Assembly: GCA_950022295.1 (NCBI GenBank)
Contig: OX465600.1
Span: forward strand, 314,908,031-314,972,030
DNA: 64,000 nt
Direction: 5' to 3'
DNA from: Bromus sterilis
Taxonomy: Eukaryota; Streptophyta; Magnoliopsida; Poales; Poaceae
Part shown: piece after piece, positions 1 to 11,900 of the stretch
Numbering within the stretch: the first letter of the stretch is position 1
Layout: each line of letters begins with the position of its first letter
Notes under the pieces: generated by a model
The model's database searches: none
What the model saw: only the letters and a program-made list of their open reading frames with translations
What the model was told of the DNA's origin: nothing
Program-made: the position numbers and the translations under genes

Positions 1-152
1 CTCCATCACTGACCATTTCTAGGGTTCACACAAAAACGGATTTTTATTAACGGAGCCGATAGGTAGAGAAGCGGGAATTATAGGATCAAGAAAATATCCC
101 CTTTTCCATTGCCCCCTTTCCAAGGGAGACTCGGCGGTGCCTCCTTCTTATG

Positions 153-180
153 GGCTCTCTCTCTCTCTCTCTCTCTCTCA
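153..180. repeat. (CT)n microsatellite
   Basis: A run of CT dinucleotides of about 28 bases is seen directly. It lies in a pyrimidine-rich stretch followed by CACC and CCTCC motifs. The short open frames around it (about 60 to 70 codons on both strands) are low complexity and are not supported as genes. Confidence 0.9.
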
Positions 181-1590
181 CCACCCCTCCCTCCTCTCCT
201 CGTCGTCGATGATGCCCCTGCCGGGCAAAGTTTGTGTGGAGCCGATAATGACATCGTTGTTTCATTCAATGGTAGATGAATCTACACGCGATCAAGCGAC
301 TCACATAGGTGGTGTCAATGTCAGGCGGCGTGCAACCTCTTCTTCGACATGAGTGCATGAGGGCCGGATTTGGGTGAGCTCAGGGGTGATTTGGCTACCA
401 TCGTCGAAGATAGATTCACCAAGGAGCACCCACCACAGCGCACCTTGTCATCCACATGACCGAAGCATACCGTCAACACATGCCTCAACGCTGCTCACCG
501 AAGAGCCAACCATGAAGCTCGCCATGCATGTTTGAAATAGTAAAATGTATGGTACATGTATGAAATGTTTACAATGTTATTAAAATATGATTTAAATAAC
601 TACAATTTATGTGGACAATATGAATTATATCTATACACTTTTAAACGAATGAAATATATGCTATATGTATAAAAATGTCTTTGAAATATGGATAAAATAA
701 TTGAAATGTGTGTGCATAATTATGAATTATATTTCTACACATTAAAAAACTATGATATATTCCGAAAATTGATTGAGATTGTTTATATTTACTTGACTAT
801 TTATGGAATTTATTTATAAAGATTTTGAAACAACAAAATATCACTGAAATGATTTTTAAAAGTAAATATAAATGCCAGTTTTTTAAAACAACCAAAAATT
901 CACCTTTGCAAAAAAAAAAAAGAAACATTGGATTCATATATCTGTTTTCCATGTATTTGAGATACATATTGGTATACTTCCTTCGTATCGAAATGTAAGT
1001 ACCAACTACCTATATTTCAGTACGGAAGGATTATAACCTAAGCTGGCGCAACCTGATTGGTGTGGCTCAGTCCGTCATGTAGCAGAGCCATTAGAAATGA
1101 CTTTGCGTACGGGTTCATGCATGCATTGCACTGGCCGGTCTCTGCACCGCTGCATTTGTAAATTAATGGACTAATTTATCACGTGGCCGGTATAATTTGA
1201 TCTTATTTTACCCGTGAGTGTGATTTCCCAAGTGTCATTCCCATGTGATGCATGGTCCATGAGATGGACCAATGGAAACAGCAGTTAAATCTGAGATTGG
1301 CATCACATACATGAACATCTTTTGACATGCATGTGTGACCCCCCACAGTGTCAGAAGATAGAGTTAAACAGAGAAGGTATCACAGATGCATGCACCACCC
1401 AATCCCATAGATCTGGATCCATTTCCATGGACAGTTTTGGACATGAAACCATTTCTGAAACAAGGTAGAAGTTTGTGGATAGAATCTCGGGCACAAGTAC
1501 AGGTGTAACTATTTGTGTGATTAACCATGCATGTAGATGTAGTGTCATGTCTGTGTGGGTTTGTAACTGTGTGTTCCTGTCCCTATATAT
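181..1590. other. intergenic, AT-rich, no gene seen
   Basis: From about 540 to 960 the sequence is strongly AT-rich with repeated GAAATAT/TATGAAATGT-like words. A small imperfect inverted pair near 974-1030 (CTTCCTTCG and CGGAAGGA) may be a decayed Stowaway-type MITE. Nothing codes convincingly. Confidence 0.5.
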
Positions 1591-1593
1591 GCC

Positions 1594-2020
1594 ATAGATG
1601 GACCGAGATCCAGTGACTTTAGGAAGCAAAGTTACGCGGTGACTTTACCAAAAAAAATAATTTTAAATATTTCAAAAAAATCTGAAAAAATTGTGGATAT
1701 TCACATCACATGAATGTACAATTCCTAAAAATTTCAGGTCCAAATTCGAAATATACATTGACAAACAAAAAAGACAAATTAAGCATGAATAGTGACGTTT
1801 TGAATTTGCTTTTTGACACTATTCATTTTGAATCTGTCTTTTTTGTTTTTTAATGTATATTTCGAATTTGGATTTGAAATTTTAGGGATTGTACATTTAT
1901 GTGATGTGAATATCCACATTTTTTTCAGAATTTTCTGAAACATTTAAAATTAATTTTTTTAGTAAAGTCAAGGTGTGACTTTGTTTGCCAAAGTCACCGG
2001 ATCTCAGTCCTGGATAGATC
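1594..2020. mobile_element. long foldback (inverted-repeat) MITE-like element
   Basis: The left arm (about 1594-1790) and the right arm (about 1812-2020) are reverse complements over roughly 200 bp with mismatches. The outer ends carry GAGATCCAGTGACTTT on the left and the complement of AAAGTCACCGGATCTC on the right, and the inner arms share the ATGTATATTTCGAATTTGGA-type block. The loop is only about 20 bp. This is typical of a foldback MITE; the superfamily is not certain (hAT or Mutator possible) and no clear target duplication was found. Confidence 0.7.
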
Positions 2021-2164
2021 AAGTCATCAAGCTGCAGGTGGTGGGTGCAGTCCATGGTTATGGCCTGGGTTATGTGTGTGCAGGTGAGATACTGTTGAGA
2101 AGGCTGTGCGGGCATGCAAGCAAGCATGCCTTTATCATTTTAGAATTGTTCTTTTAACATACAT

Positions 2165-2300
2165 GGCACTCTCTTTTTTTTCTGAAAAGGGGGATGCCCG
2201 ACCTCTGCATTATCATAATGCACACAACCAATATTATCATACAAAATCTGGCAGAAAACATGGTCAGTAGAAAAGATTACATGATTCAACCACACAATCT
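2165..2300 (-). mobile_element. LINE 3'-end fragment
   Basis: Read on the minus strand, the segment gives a 'GATAATGCAGAGGTCGGGCATCCCCC' type tail followed by an A-rich run (positions 2173-2180 are T on plus). The same kind of tail ends the LINE relic near 26010. No coding part is recognisable here, so this is a severely 5'-truncated copy. Confidence 0.5.
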
Positions 2301-3890
2301 ATCAGTAATGTTGGGTTTAATCCCACGTTGGCTGTGGGAAAAGACATAACACGATTTATAAGGCTTGGGACATACCCTCCTATCAGGCTACTCTTTTGGG
2401 AGGAGAGGGTCCAAGGCCTGTGATAAATCGGTTTTGCTCTTCGGTTGGACGTGATGATACATGTGGGTCGAAAACGCTGTGTAACGGATCGTGAAGTTGC
2501 GTAACAAGTAGCATACCAACCAAACAGGCTGAAAAGTGATACGCAATCGCATTATTCATGCCCTTTGCACGTCCACGTCAAAACGTCACCAAAACTTGAA
2601 TCACGTGGGATGGATGAAACGTGCTACGCGTGCGAGCTGTACAAATTGCGGCCGCAGTTAAAAAATGAGACTTCACTTCAGACAGACGTTGAGACAATTG
2701 AGCAGCACACATCAGCCAACGACGTACGTCCAGCTAGGCTGGCTTTGGCACACGTACGTCAATCGTTTGACGAACAAACAGAAAATGAAGATAGAAAAAT
2801 CACAGTGGAGTAGTAGTTGCATTACATGCAGCATGCATGCGTGATTTCGCCAGATTAATCAATATATTGATGACATGATACCTATGGTTGCGGATTGGAT
2901 ACAGCTATGATTCGTAGCTATTACCATTAGATCAACAAAATATTATGGTTATTGGATGCAATCGTCTATTAAAGATCGCATATGATATCTTCAGCTAGGT
3001 TAGTTGGCAACAAACTAATCGACTACAGCATGCTTAGTTATCATAGGCATGTATTTTTCTCATTTTCGTTGATTGATTCATGTATCGATTTTAAAATATC
3101 TTTGAGTTTATAATAACTTTAAAGGTTACCCTTTTAGTAAATAGTTGTGTGCATCGACTAATGCAGAGGCTATCTCGATTTCAAAAGAAAAATGACATGA
3201 CACGACGACATAAATAAATATACAGTATGAATCAAAAGGTGGTGGGGCGTACGTGATGCTGCAGCAGCGCGGGGGTTGGGCCTACACCTTCCGGGGAAAG
3301 AAAAGAAAACATGCACTCGTACAAATCATCATATAGCCCATTCATTCATGTGTATAGCTCGATATAGACAGACATAGGCATGCACATGTGGCGGACACGT
3401 TCACGTGGCACCGTATTAAAGTCGGGCCCACATACATAATTACCTATTTTAACTATTTGCATTTATAATTTTAAAAATAACTATTTATATTTCGATATGA
3501 AAGGAGTATATTGTTATGTGAAACATGGGACTGAACGATTGGAAGGACCCCACGGCACGAGTTTGCATACAAGCCGGTTGGCAGGAGTCATGAGTGCAAC
3601 ACATCAATTATGGTAGGTAGGCCGGAATCGCGTAAGATTTGATTGGCTTGGTCGATCACGGATTTAACGAGGTACGAGTTCCTTAAGACTGGCACGAGGG
3701 TTTGATTGTGGTTGTCGGCAGTTCTAGGATTGTATCGTAAATTGGCTGGGAATGTAGGCATCGAGGCTTCCTACATGTCCATGCTGCCAATTTTTCATTT
3801 AAGATTATTTTCTTAAATGATACAGACGCTCACAACTACGTATACACACTCATTTTTATAAACGTATACAAATATATCTTATTCTTAAGT
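2301..3890. other. intergenic, no gene supported
   Basis: A TGTTGGGTTTAATCCCACG block at 2310-2328 looks like the start of an LTR or its relic, but no partner end was found. The 82-codon open frame at 2565-2813 has no recognisable motif. The rest is AT-rich spacer. Confidence 0.4.
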
Positions 3891-3899
3891 GGGCCGATT

Positions 3900-4712
3900 T
3901 CCACACAAAATCAGCTTTGACCAACGGACACAGTGGACGGGCCGGCATCGGTGGCCTTGCATGGATCTTTTTCGACCGCCGCAGTGGGGCGATGGAAAGC
4001 TTGGTGGGAGGGATGGGCGACGTCGACGCTAGGGCTGCATGTCGCCAGCGTGGGGTGTGTCAGTCTTGGATGCATCTGCTCCCCCTCATAGGTCCTTATT
4101 TCCCGTTTGTTTGTGCACGGCGGCAGCTCCGGCGATGTTCAAGGTAGGATGTAGGTTGTGGTTTTGTCGGTTGTGTGCGTATCCTTGAACCAAAGCCGGT
4201 CACTTTGGCCAATCTTGGGGTGGTCTGGATGCAGGGGCAGCAACCTTGGTGGCGGGAGACGTGGTGTTTGTGGCGAAGCACATGCCTCGGGTGCGGGCAA
4301 GCGACCTTGGCCACGTGGATGGTAAGGTTGTTGTTGATCGATACTGAATGGTGGCGGAGGTCAGTGAGCATCGGGGTGCATAACCTGTCCGGTATCTTCC
4401 CGGCCGACGGGAGCGGCGTTCGTGGACGCAGTAACCTTCTTGAAGGCTTCATCACGGTTGCTCCCTCTTCTTCGAGTACTTCAGGTGAAAACTCAATCCC
4501 TGGATCTGGCGGTGACGACACTACGGTGTCGTGTACTTCTTGGATGCATCGCCTTGGAGTCCATGCCGTCGGATTCGGCACCTTTGTATCTAGCCTAGGA
4601 CGTGTGTTGGGTGTGAGTGTGACATGCGTTTGTATCGATACGCTCAGATGTATTGTGTAGATGGTTGTTTTATAATATAAAGAGGGATGAAAACCTATTT
4701 TGATAAAGCTAG
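3900..4712 (+). mobile_element. LINE 3'-UTR-like fragment
   Basis: The segment is GC-rich against its surroundings and ends in a TATAATATAAAGAGGGATGAAAACC tail near 4672-4700, resembling the 'tataaagcggggcgaaagcc' tail of grass LINEs. Open frames on both strands (to 232 codons on minus) give no known domain and overlap each other, so they are treated as chance frames. The assignment rests on the tail only. Confidence 0.4.
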
Positions 4713-4802
4713 ACTTTTTTGTTAAATTGAGGGACAAAAAATATACTTCTCGATCTTCATGTGAAAAATAGGCATACGACCGATTCCAAGACATGCATGG
4801 TA

Positions 4803-4905
4803 CTCCCTCCGTTCCATATTAGATGACTCACAAATAGATGTATCTAGACATATTTTAGTGCTAGATACATCTATTTGAGGGTCATCTAATATGGAACGGA
4901 GGGAG
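4803..4905. mobile_element. Stowaway MITE
   Basis: Perfect-type Stowaway element of 103 bp: it begins CTCCCTCCGTTCCATATTAG and ends in the reverse complement, so the whole element folds into a hairpin. It is bounded by the TA target duplication at 4801-4802 and 4906-4907. Tc1/mariner-derived, common in Triticeae. Confidence 0.95.
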
Positions 4906-4907
4906 TA

Positions 4908-6715
4908 TATAATAACCGATTCCAAAAAAGGGCCATAGTAAAGTTTTGGTGTTTTGCACGCGTGATATGATGTCCATCAAGAAACCTACTTTCAACCAGT
5001 AGATCACTCTTGTGAGGGAAAAAGCCCTCCTAGCATAAAACAACAAAAGTCCAATTTGTAACAGTGAGATGGGAACTGAAAAGTATCATGAAGGAAGGAG
5101 ACTTGCACATACATAATCGTCACCGTATCAAGGCATATCTCTTAAAGTAGAATAGAAATGGCCGGATTAAGAAAAAACAATCAAGTACTGCCACTTGTAC
5201 TCATCATGCACCAAGTTAATTAATATGTAGTCCAAACTAGCAACACAATCAGCAACAGAGATATATTGATACGTTGCGTGGATAGACCTCGAGCCAATAA
5301 CAAATCTTTAATTAACAATGCTTGCTGATAAGTAATTAAACACAAAGATGTCACTAACCATGCACCTCATGCATTGGAGCTTTTGTTTACAGAACCGTCG
5401 TGTGAGAACTAACGGAAAGGGATGTGCTACCGATTCGAGAAACCCGACTGATGGCTTTGTTAATTCAAAGCCGAGCTCTTCTTGAACATTCTTTCTAAGA
5501 GAATGAAAAATCGAGAAACAATGAACGACGGTTATGATATTTCTCACGCGGACGAGAAATAATATTTCTAGGTCGCGGCCGCTGAGAGCCGTCGATCAAA
5601 GCATCAGGATTCACGCAAATACGAAGGAAATGAAAAGAACTCAAGACTACAGAATTAGCTGGTGTTCTAAGACCAGACCCACTAGCAACATCTGAACGAA
5701 CGACTACGCACACCTGCAGACACCTGATGCTAACTTTGTTTTCCTAACGCACGGATGGGTTAGCTCGATGATGATCTAATATACAATATATATAGGCTTT
5801 TTACAACCAATCGATGCCGTGCGGATGGATTCGAACCAATAAACATCAATTTGCCGATCATCATCAAGAGATTTGCTCTGGGATCTTGAGGTTGGTGAGT
5901 CGCAATACACTAGCATTATCTCATGGTTTAGGAACCAACAGATTATTATTAAGACATATAAATCAAAATGATATCTCTCTTTGTACTGTACTCTCTTGGC
6001 CTGAGAAATGAAAACAACAAAGTTTCTGGTTAATTATTTGCTTCTGGATATGGAGATCAAAATACCATTGCCAAATACAGTGCAGTGGTTGAGTGGTTTG
6101 GTTGGAATTTTCTGAAGGGGTTGTAGTACGTATGTCCACCCGCTGACGAGTTTTAATAAGAAAGACTGGGCGTACACGATCGTGGATCCAATCAGATTAA
6201 GATCATGGCATACCATCTTTATCTTTGCAGCATATTGTGGATGCATACTTTTGAACTTGATTTGAAAAGAACATCATCTTGTACATAGAAAAAATGAATC
6301 ATGTTTTTTCTGCTGATATGAGGCACTCCATAATAAGCATCCAATTTACAACGAAGACAATAGATGACACCTTTTTTTTTGCGGGTAACAATAGATGACA
6401 CCCTTAAATGGACCAATACATCATTTCCATCGCCCGGGACTTGAAATCTTCTAATGGAGGAGCAGTGATTGTCAAACGAACGGCACCGATAGGTTAAGGG
6501 GTCTCCAATTGACAATGAAGATTTTATGTCATACCCTTAAGTGGAATAATACATGCTAAACTTACATTATATCCCTTGTCAGGGACTTGAAATCTTCTAT
6601 TGGCGTAATTATCGCCTAACGATCATGGCACCAAGAATTTTTGGAGTCTTTTGATTAAATTTGTAGAAAAATTGGAGGGTTTGTTTTCAAAGAGTTATTC
6701 TCCTTATGAATCTTA
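4908..6715. other. intergenic, no gene supported
   Basis: Several open frames of 60 to 98 codons exist but none shows a known motif or codon bias. At 6390-6620 two diverged direct copies share CCTTAA...GGGACTTGAAATCTTCTA, spaced about 130 bp apart. Otherwise plain spacer. Confidence 0.5.
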
Positions 6716-7863
6716 CTAGGAAAATTGCCCGTGCCTTGCAACGTAAAAATATATGTTTCTTTATACATATTTCTTTATATTCTTGTCTTTTATTTTCTTC
6801 GTGATAATTATTTTTTCAACATTTTCTTAATGACTTATAAAATTGACTTCAAGTTTTTTAAAATCTTATAAAATATTCACACTCATAAAACTTGATGATT
6901 CAAAATACATTCGCACTAAATAAAATAAAATTTGAAAATGATTAAGTATTTAAAATTTTGTTAGTACTTGAATCATTTTTAAATTATTTTCACTTCAAAA
7001 CATTAAAGGGTTCGGGAATGTTAGCACATCGCTCGCGCGCTCACTCTGCTTTGGTATTTAATAATTGTTTGCACTTAATTATAATTCATATTTCATGAAA
7101 ATTAATGCTCAAAAAATGTTTGTATGCGAATAATTTAATACATTTAAGTGCACATAAATTTCACAAAATACAAAATGTGAACTTTTTAATAGATTCGTTA
7201 ATGGATTTTAATACATTTTTAAACAAAATTCATTAGAATAATTATTTTTTAGTCTAAACCTCTTTGAAAAATATTGCAAAAAAATGAATTCCGGAGAGAG
7301 CAAATATTTTGAAGTGTTGTTTTTTTTAAAAAAATATTCATGCTTTTACCAATTTGATAGATTTTGGTGCCAAATAATTTTTATTTTAAAAATTTAACAC
7401 ACTAAATGGTTTTCAAGCAAAAGAATAAAAATAAAAGTAATCATTAAAAACTATTATTTAGTTTAAAAATCTTTGAAAAGTGATACAGTAAATGAATTCT
7501 AAGCAATACAAATATTTTTAAGTGGAAACATTTTAAAAAAATTATCATCATTTTTTACGAATTTGATAAATTTTAATGCCAAATATTTTTAAAATTTAAA
7601 ACACTAAATATAATTTTCATGCGAAAAGAGAAAAAGAAAAATGAGTCGTAGCAAGGCCCAATCATTCTCTGGTTTGGCTCGCTTTTTTTTCTAATGGACG
7701 TGGTGGCCCAGGAGAAAGTGGTCCAATGAAAAAATAACAGATTAATGAACCTTTTATTTCTATATAAATAATGAAGTGCGGGTTTATTACTGAAAAAGCG
7801 AGAGGCTTTTCCGCAAATTTGCTCCGACGGACTAAGAAGGTCACCTCCCTTTATTATTAGGTA
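6716..7863 (-). mobile_element. Helitron-like element 1 (non-autonomous)
   Basis: On the minus strand the 3' end reads GGCACGGGCAATTTTCCTAG followed by a flanking T (position 6715 on plus is A), matching the CTRR-T Helitron terminus with a short GC hairpin. The 5' end on the right matches the TACCTAATAATAAAGGGAGG 5' terminus shared with the next two elements. The interior is AT-rich and non-coding. The right border with element 2 is slightly decayed, so it is placed to within about 6 bp. Confidence 0.6.
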
Positions 7864-8921
7864 ATAAGACAATGTCCGTGCGTTGCAACGGGAGAACATT
7901 TTAATCTTATAAAAAAATAACTATGATGTACGTAAAATTAACTTTATGTATTTCGAAAAAAACACAAACGCATAAAAAATACAAAAAAGTAAAACGTGTG
8001 AACAATTTTTGTGAGTTTTTTTTGTGGGTACACTCTTTCATGAGTAAGCTACATGTAGGACTTTGCAATGAATGACATAAAAAATTAAATTTCTATGAAT
8101 ATTTTTTTCATATATGGGGAAATATAATTTAATAAAAATAAATATTAATTAAAACACCGGGAGGAAATTTTAATGTTATGATAAAAATAACTATGATGTA
8201 CGTAAAATTAACTTCATATATTTTAAAAAGGCGTAAAAACTTTTAAAATAATACAAAATATTAAAATATGTGAACACTTTTCATGACTTTTTTTGCGGGT
8301 ACACTTTTTCATGAGTTAGATACATGTGGGATTTTGGAATGAATGCCACAAAAAATTAAAATAATGTTAACTCTTTTGGGATATTTGGAGCAATATTTTT
8401 TTAATAAAAATAAATATTGCTTAAAACAACAGGAGAAAATTTTAATATTACCATAAAATATCGATGATTTATGTAAAATTAATCTTATATATTTTAGAAA
8501 GTAGGAAACGCATTTAAAATAATAGAAAAAAATTAAAACATGTGAACACTTTTGGTGAGTAGTTTTTGTCGGTACACTTTTCAAAAAATTAAAACTTGTG
8601 AACATTTTTCGTGAGTTGAAAATTTTTCGTCAGTTTTTTGTGGATAAATTTTTTCGTGAGTTAGCTATATGAATAAATGACACAAAAAATTAAAATTGTA
8701 TGAACGTTTTCTATATGCAGTGAAAAACGTGATCGATTTGCCTCCTGTGCGTATTTTATTGGCCCAGCAAAAAAGGCCCAACAAACCAAACAAACATAGC
8801 AGCGAATTGTTTTTTTTCTGGGAAAATTAGACTGCGGGTTAATTAGTTAAAAAGGAAGGGGTTTTTTACAAAAATGCAAAACGGACCAAGAAAGATAACT
8901 CCGTTTATTATTAGGTATAGA
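7864..8921 (-). mobile_element. Helitron-like element 2 (non-autonomous)
   Basis: Its minus-strand 5' end reads TCTATACCTAATAATAAA (plus 8904-8921), and its 3' end at left carries the CCCGTTGCAACGCACGGA hairpin region. The interior repeats a ~300-bp AT-rich module three times (TGAACACTTTT...GGGTACACTTTTTCATGAG near 8000, 8280 and 8550). No coding capacity seen. It abuts elements 1 and 3 directly. Confidence 0.65.
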
Positions 8922-8991
8922 TTAGTACAATACCCGTGCGTTGCAACATTATAAATATTAGCTTGTCACTTGCATATTAATATTAAGGGTA

Positions 8992-11900
8992 GATCTCCAT
9001 GTACATCTGTGCTAAACAAACATAGATAGATAACAAAGTCCATTGGTCCATCCTCGTACGGAGAAAGCTATAAGGGTAGATCTGCGGGGCCCCCGATCTA
9101 GGGTTTCGGGGGTGAATGATCGTCTGAGGTGCATGTGGAGCTAGGTTATGTTTATAAGTGTGATTTAATGATTGTAGATGGCATATGTAGGTCATGTGTC
9201 ACACGTTGTTCACGGACATGGGCTAACACTTAGTAAAATCGTCGATCCGTATGTGGAAACTCCCGGTACGTGTCTACCGGTGTGAATAATGTGGTGAAAT
9301 TTGTTCAACCTTGGTTTTCCATGTACATATGTTCTAAACAAACATAGATAGATAAAAAAGTCCATTGGTCCATCCTCGTACGGAGAAAGCTATAAGGATA
9401 GATCTGCGCCCCCCCCCCCCCCCCGATCTAGGGTTTCGGGGGTGAATGACCGTCGGAGGGCCGGAATCATTGGAAAACCTGCATGTGGAGCTAGGTTATG
9501 TTTATAAGTGTGATTTAATGTTTGTAGATGGCATATGTAGGTCATGTGTCTGACGTTGTTCACGGACATGGGCTAACACTTAGTAAAATCGTCGATCCGT
9601 ATGTGGAAACTCCCGGTACGTGTCTACCGGTGTGAATAATGTGGTGAAATGTGTTCAACCTTGGTTTTCCATGTACATATGTGCTAAACAAACATAGATA
9701 GATAAAAAAGTCCATTGGTCCATCCTCGTACGGAGAAAGCTATAAGGGTAGATCTGCGGGCCCCCCCGATCTAGGGTTTCGGGGGTGAATGATCGTCGGA
9801 GGGCCGGAATCATTGGAAAACCTGCATGTGGAGCTAGGTTATGTTTATAAGTGTGATTTAATGTTTGTAGATGGCATATGTAGGTCATGTGTCTGACGTT
9901 GTTCACGGACATGGGTTAACACTTAGTAAAATCGTCGATCCGTATGTGGAAACTCCCGGTACGTGTCTACCGGTGTGAATAATGTGGTGAAATGTGTTCA
10001 ACCTTGGTTTTCCATGTACATATGTTCTAAACAAACATAGATAGATAAAAAAGTCCATTGGTCCATCCTCGTACGGAGAAAGCTATAAGGATAGATCTGC
10101 GCCCCCCCCCCCGATCTAGGGTTTCGGGGGTGAATGACCGTCGGAGGGCCGGAATCATTGGAAAACCAGCATGTGGAGCTAGGTTATGTTTATAAGTGTG
10201 ATTTAATGTTTGTAGATGGCATATGTAGGTCATGTGTCTCACGTTGTTCACGGACATGGGCTAACACTTAGTAAAATCGTCGATCCGTATGTGGAAACTC
10301 TCGGTACGGGTCTACCGGTGTGAATAATGTGGTGAAATTTGTTCAACCTTGGTTTTCCCTGTACATATGTGCTAAACAAACATAGATAGATCAAAAATTC
10401 CATTGGTCCATCCTCGTACGGAGAAAGCTATAAGGGTAGATCTGCCCCCCCCCCGATCTAGGGTTTCGGGGGTGAATGACCGTCGGAGGGCCAGAATCAT
10501 TGGAAAACCTGCATGTGGAGCTAGGTTATGTTTATAAGTGTGATTTAATGTTTGTAGATGGCATATGTAGGTCATGTGTCTGATGTTGTTCACGGACATG
10601 GGCTAACACTTAGTAAAATCGTCGATCCGTATGTGGAAACTCCCGGTACGTGTCTACCGGTGTGAATAATGTGGTGAAATGTGTTCAACCTTTGTTTTCC
10701 ATGTACATATGTGCTAAACAAACATACATAGATAAAAAAAGTCCATTGGTCCATCCTCGTACGGAGAAAGCTATAAGGGTAGATCTGCGGGGCCCCCCGA
10801 TCTAGGGTTTCGGGGGTGAATGATCGTCGGAGGGCCGGAATCATTGGAAAACCTACATGTGGAACTAGGTTATATTTATAAGTGTGATTTAATGTTTGTA
10901 GATGGCATATGTAGGTCATGTGTCTGACGTTGTTCACGGACATGGGCTAACACTTAGTAAAATCGTCGATCAGTATGTGGAAACTCTCGGTACGTGTCTA
11001 CCGGTGTGAATAATGTGTTCAACCTTGGTTTTCCATGTACATATGTGCTAAACAAACATAGATAGATAAAAAATTCCATTGGTCCATCCTCGTACGGAGA
11101 AAGCTATAAGGATAGATCTGCGCCCCCCCCCCCCGATCTAGGGTTTCGGGGGTGAATGACCGTTGGAGGGCCGGAATCATTGGAAAACCAGCATGTGGAG
11201 CTAGGTTATGTTTATAAGTGTGATTTAATGTTTGTAGATGGCATATGTAGGTCATGTGTCTCACGTTGTTCACGGACATGGGCTAACACTTAGTAAAATC
11301 GTCGATCCGTATGTGGAAACTCTCGGTACGGGTCTACCGGTGTGAATAATGTGGTGAAATTTGTTCAACCTTGGTTTTCCCTGTACATATGTGCTAAACA
11401 AACATAGATAGATCAAAAATTCCATTGGTCCATCCTCGTACGGAGAAAGCTATAAGGGTAGATCTGCCCCCCCCCCCGATCTAGGGTTTCGGGGGTGAAT
11501 GACCGTCGGAGGGCCAGAATCATTGGAAAACCTGCATGTGGAGCTAGGTTATGTTTATAAGTGTGATTTAATGTTTGTAGATGGCATATGTAGGTCATGT
11601 GTCTGACGTTGTTCACGGACATGGGCTAACACTTAGTAAAATCGTCGATCCGTATGTGGAAACTCCCGGTACGTGTCTACCGGTGTGAATAATGTGGTGA
11701 AATGTGTTCAACCTTTGTTTTCCATGTACATATGTGCTAAACAAACATACATAGATAAAAAAAGTCCATTGGTCCATCCTCGTACGGAGAAAGCTATAAG
11801 GGTAGATCTGCGGGGCCCCCCGATCTAGGGTTTCGGGGGTGAATGATCGTCGGAGGGCCGGCATCATTGGAAAACCTACATATGGAACTAGGTTATATTT

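Noticed and set aside
4096..4794. 232-codon minus frame and 161-codon plus frame
   Set aside because: They overlap on opposite strands, lack motifs, and one runs across the Stowaway-adjacent spacer; treated as chance in a LINE 3' region.
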